This document shows positions 8,323 to 10,093 of a DNA stretch of 10,093 nt, in pieces. Source of the DNA: Euperipatoides rowelli (Eukaryota > Onychophora > Udeonychophora > Euonychophora > Peripatopsidae); the NCBI GenBank assembly GCA_003024985.2, contig PXIH01S0027398.1, one strand, 5' to 3'. How positions within the stretch are numbered: the stretch's first letter is position 1; the number at the start of each line of letters is the position of its first letter. The notes beneath the pieces were generated by a model. The model ran no database searches and was not told where the DNA came from. It worked only from the letters and a program-made list of their open reading frames with translations. Made by a program: the position numbers and the translations under genes.

Positions 8323-10054
8323 TTAACATAAGAGTCTAAATAATCTTAAACTCATTAAAAGCTCTATCAATAACATGATAGGTATATTGTTCCATAAATT
8401 TATACTTCGTCCTAAAATAGAATTACATAAGTGTTTGTTCCCTTTGTTTAAGATAGTTACAGAGAATTTGTGTGATCTCTTATTACTTCTGTTATTTAAT
8501 TTAAATAGGCCATTTTTATTTTTATTTATAATAATTTCCTTAAATATGATTGTTAGGTCATTGTTAATTATGCGTTGTGTTGGAGAGAGGAGGTTAATCT
8601 TTAGTAATCTGTCTAACTTTCTAAATGTTTTTTCTAATTTGATTTTATCAGATTTTTTATGAAATTGATATATTGAAGATCCATAGTCAATTATCGGTTG
8701 TATAGGAATTAGTATTTATATATTTAATGTTATTTTTAATGAAACCAAATTTTCTGTTTATATTATTGCACATATTATTGCGATTACTGAAGTTGTAATC
8801 TTCATCAAAAACGATACCAAGATCTTTATGGTGATTTACCGTTTTTAATTTTTCCCCATCCAGATAGTAAGGGTTTCTTTTATTATTTTTATCTATATGT
8901 AAAACAGTTGTTCTTTCAAGGTTATTATTAATCTTTTTGATCTACAAGATAATAATTGATCTAAGTCTTTTTGTAATAAAATACAATTATCATTGTTAGG
9001 TATATCTCTATATAGTATAATATCATCTGCATAGATTAACATGTGATTCGGGTGCAAAAGAGCAATATCTTTCATTATTAGATTAAACATATAAGTTGAC
9101 ATGGCATCACCCTGAGGAATGCCAGTATTAATCTTAGAATATTTAGACCTGTATCCATTTATGTTAACAGCTACATATCTTTCTTTTAAATAATTCATTA
9201 TCAAATCATTAATGTAGTTAGGATAATCATTTACTGATAAGTCATTTATTATTACTGAATGGTCAATAGTAACATAGGCTGATTTCATATCAATAAACAC
9301 TATGTCTGTTAGAATGTTATTGTTTAAATTATGTATTATATCAAAGTGGAATTTTCTTAAATTAATAATTGTAGCTTTATTTCTTATGTATCCATGTAGG
9401 TTATCGGGAAAAGGTTCATGTAATATATTATGTAATCTAAGTCTATTAAGAACAATTCTTTCCATAATCTTAGATAAGTTTGATAATATTGTTATAGGAT
9501 GATAATTGGAGATTTCTTTTCTATTTCCTTTTTTGTGAATGGAGTAATTAATCCTAATTTCAAGAAATTTGGAAAAATACTTGTAACAAATTATATATTG
9601 GTGATTCTAGTAATGAAGTTGGAGAAAAATGGACATTTTTAATGATAGAATAAGATAAATTATCCAAAGAAGAGGTCAATGAATTTTTTAGTATTTTGAT
9701 ATTATTATTAACGTCTTGCATATTAGTGAACCATATTGGATCGTTATTACTTGAAATAAATTTTCTTTGGAGTGAATTAAGAGAATTACGATGAGTAAAA
9801 TGGTCCAAAAATATTAAATTTATTTCAGAGTCATCAGAATAATCTATGTTATCTAATGTTATGGTATGAATGTTATTTCTATTTTTATTTCTTTTATTTA
9901 ATGCAATAAAAATATTTTCTCTATTATTCTTTTTATTTTTTAACAGATTAATTTCAAAATATCTTCTAGAGTTCCTGATCAAATAATTAATTTCATTTTG
10001 GATAACTTTATATTTTTGGTAATTATAATTATGATGTAATAAACAAATGCAGAA
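8323..10054 (-). pseudogene. Reverse transcriptase ORF of the LINE, three frameshifts
   Basis: Read on the minus strand, four overlapping frame segments make one protein. Segment 1 (10054-9560) is the asparagine- and lysine-rich linker before the polymerase. Segment 2 (about 9585-8893) carries IHKKGNRKEISNYHPITILS, then motif A FIDMKSAYVTIDH, GIPQGDAMSTYMFN and the catalytic YADDIILY. Segment 3 (about 8930-8687) carries LERTTVLHID and KDLGIVFDED, the thumb region. Segment 4 (8715-8323) carries PIIDYGSSIYQF and the C-terminal GRSINLWNNIP. Frame changes fall near 9585, 8921-8933 and 8690-8715. In motif A the usual second aspartate (AYD) is valine, so the enzyme would be impaired even without the frameshifts. 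An ATG at 9463-9465 and a TTG at 9980-9982 are internal codons, not real starts. Apart from the frame breaks there are no stops inside the segments, so decay is moderate. Confidence 0.85.
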
Positions 10055-10093
10055 TTAAAAATAAATTATTTCAGATATACCAAAAAAAAAAAG
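8323..10093 (-). mobile_element. Decayed non-LTR (LINE-type) retrotransposon, open at the right edge
   Basis: A minus-strand element identified by its reverse transcriptase reading frame, which extends from about 10054 down to a stop at 8323. The part upstream of the reverse transcriptase (endonuclease, any ORF1, 5' UTR) is not visible; the window ends first, or the copy is 5'-truncated. The 3' boundary below 8323 is unclear, because no poly(A)-like tail or target-site duplication could be matched. Post-RT motifs of the type KDLGI, PIIDYGSSIY and GRSINLWNNIP resemble the broad Jockey/CR1/L2-like group, but the clade is not assigned. The A run at 10081-10092 is in the wrong orientation to be this element's tail. 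Confidence 0.8.

Noticed and set aside
8375-8662. 95-codon plus-strand open frame
   Set aside because: It is the antisense of the reverse transcriptase C-terminal region, whose minus-strand reading carries recognisable motifs (IDYGSSIY, LWNNIP).
9302-9502. 66-codon plus-strand open frame
   Set aside because: It is antisense to the reverse transcriptase segment and has no features of its own.
10081-10092. A run at the right edge as a retrotransposon poly(A) tail
   Set aside because: The LINE lies on the minus strand, so its tail would appear as T at the low-coordinate end. This run is on the wrong side and may just be a homopolymer or a sequence end.

Overview
The window looks like intron-rich animal genomic DNA, probably from an invertebrate, although the species cannot be named. 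It is very AT-rich, with homopolymers, AT dinucleotide runs and trinucleotide runs, one undetermined base at 3315, and no prokaryotic gene layout. Coding sequence shows up as short islands richer in G+C than their surroundings. Transposon debris fills much of the rest. The identifiable pieces are a splice-flanked exon, a complete non-autonomous hAT element, and a decayed non-LTR retrotransposon.

Layout from left to right. Positions 145-537 hold a minus-strand coding-like island broken by stops, probably a gene or transposon relic. Around 1411-1490 lies a decayed hAT-type terminus rich in palindromes. Around 2492-2800 there is a weak solo-LTR candidate. At 3306-3401 (minus) is the best host-gene feature: a 96-base, phase-0, coiled-coil-type internal exon with proper splice sites on both sides. 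At 3954-4043 and 4591-4779 (plus) two islands of about 40% G+C join in phase across a GT-AG intron, predicting a small unrecognised 92-residue protein. At 5528-6330 sits an 803-base hAT-type element with perfect 8-base target-site duplications (TTCTAATC), imperfect terminal inverted repeats and internal repeats of a TACCGCCCACTT-type motif. At 7161-7352 (minus) is a 63-codon ORF with one hydrophobic segment and C-rich third codon positions. From 8323 to the right edge (minus) is a non-LTR retrotransposon whose reverse transcriptase ORF has three frameshifts.

The exon, the retrotransposon and the 63-codon ORF share the minus strand. The simplest reading is that much of the window is intron of one large minus-strand gene, with 3306-3401 as its visible exon and the mobile elements sitting in the intron upstream of it. 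The plus-strand two-exon model would then be a nested or neighbouring gene on the other strand. No tRNA, rRNA, CRISPR array or complete host gene was seen. I found no convincing new biological system; the most checkable new items are the plus-strand two-exon gene model, the hAT family and the retrotransposon lineage.
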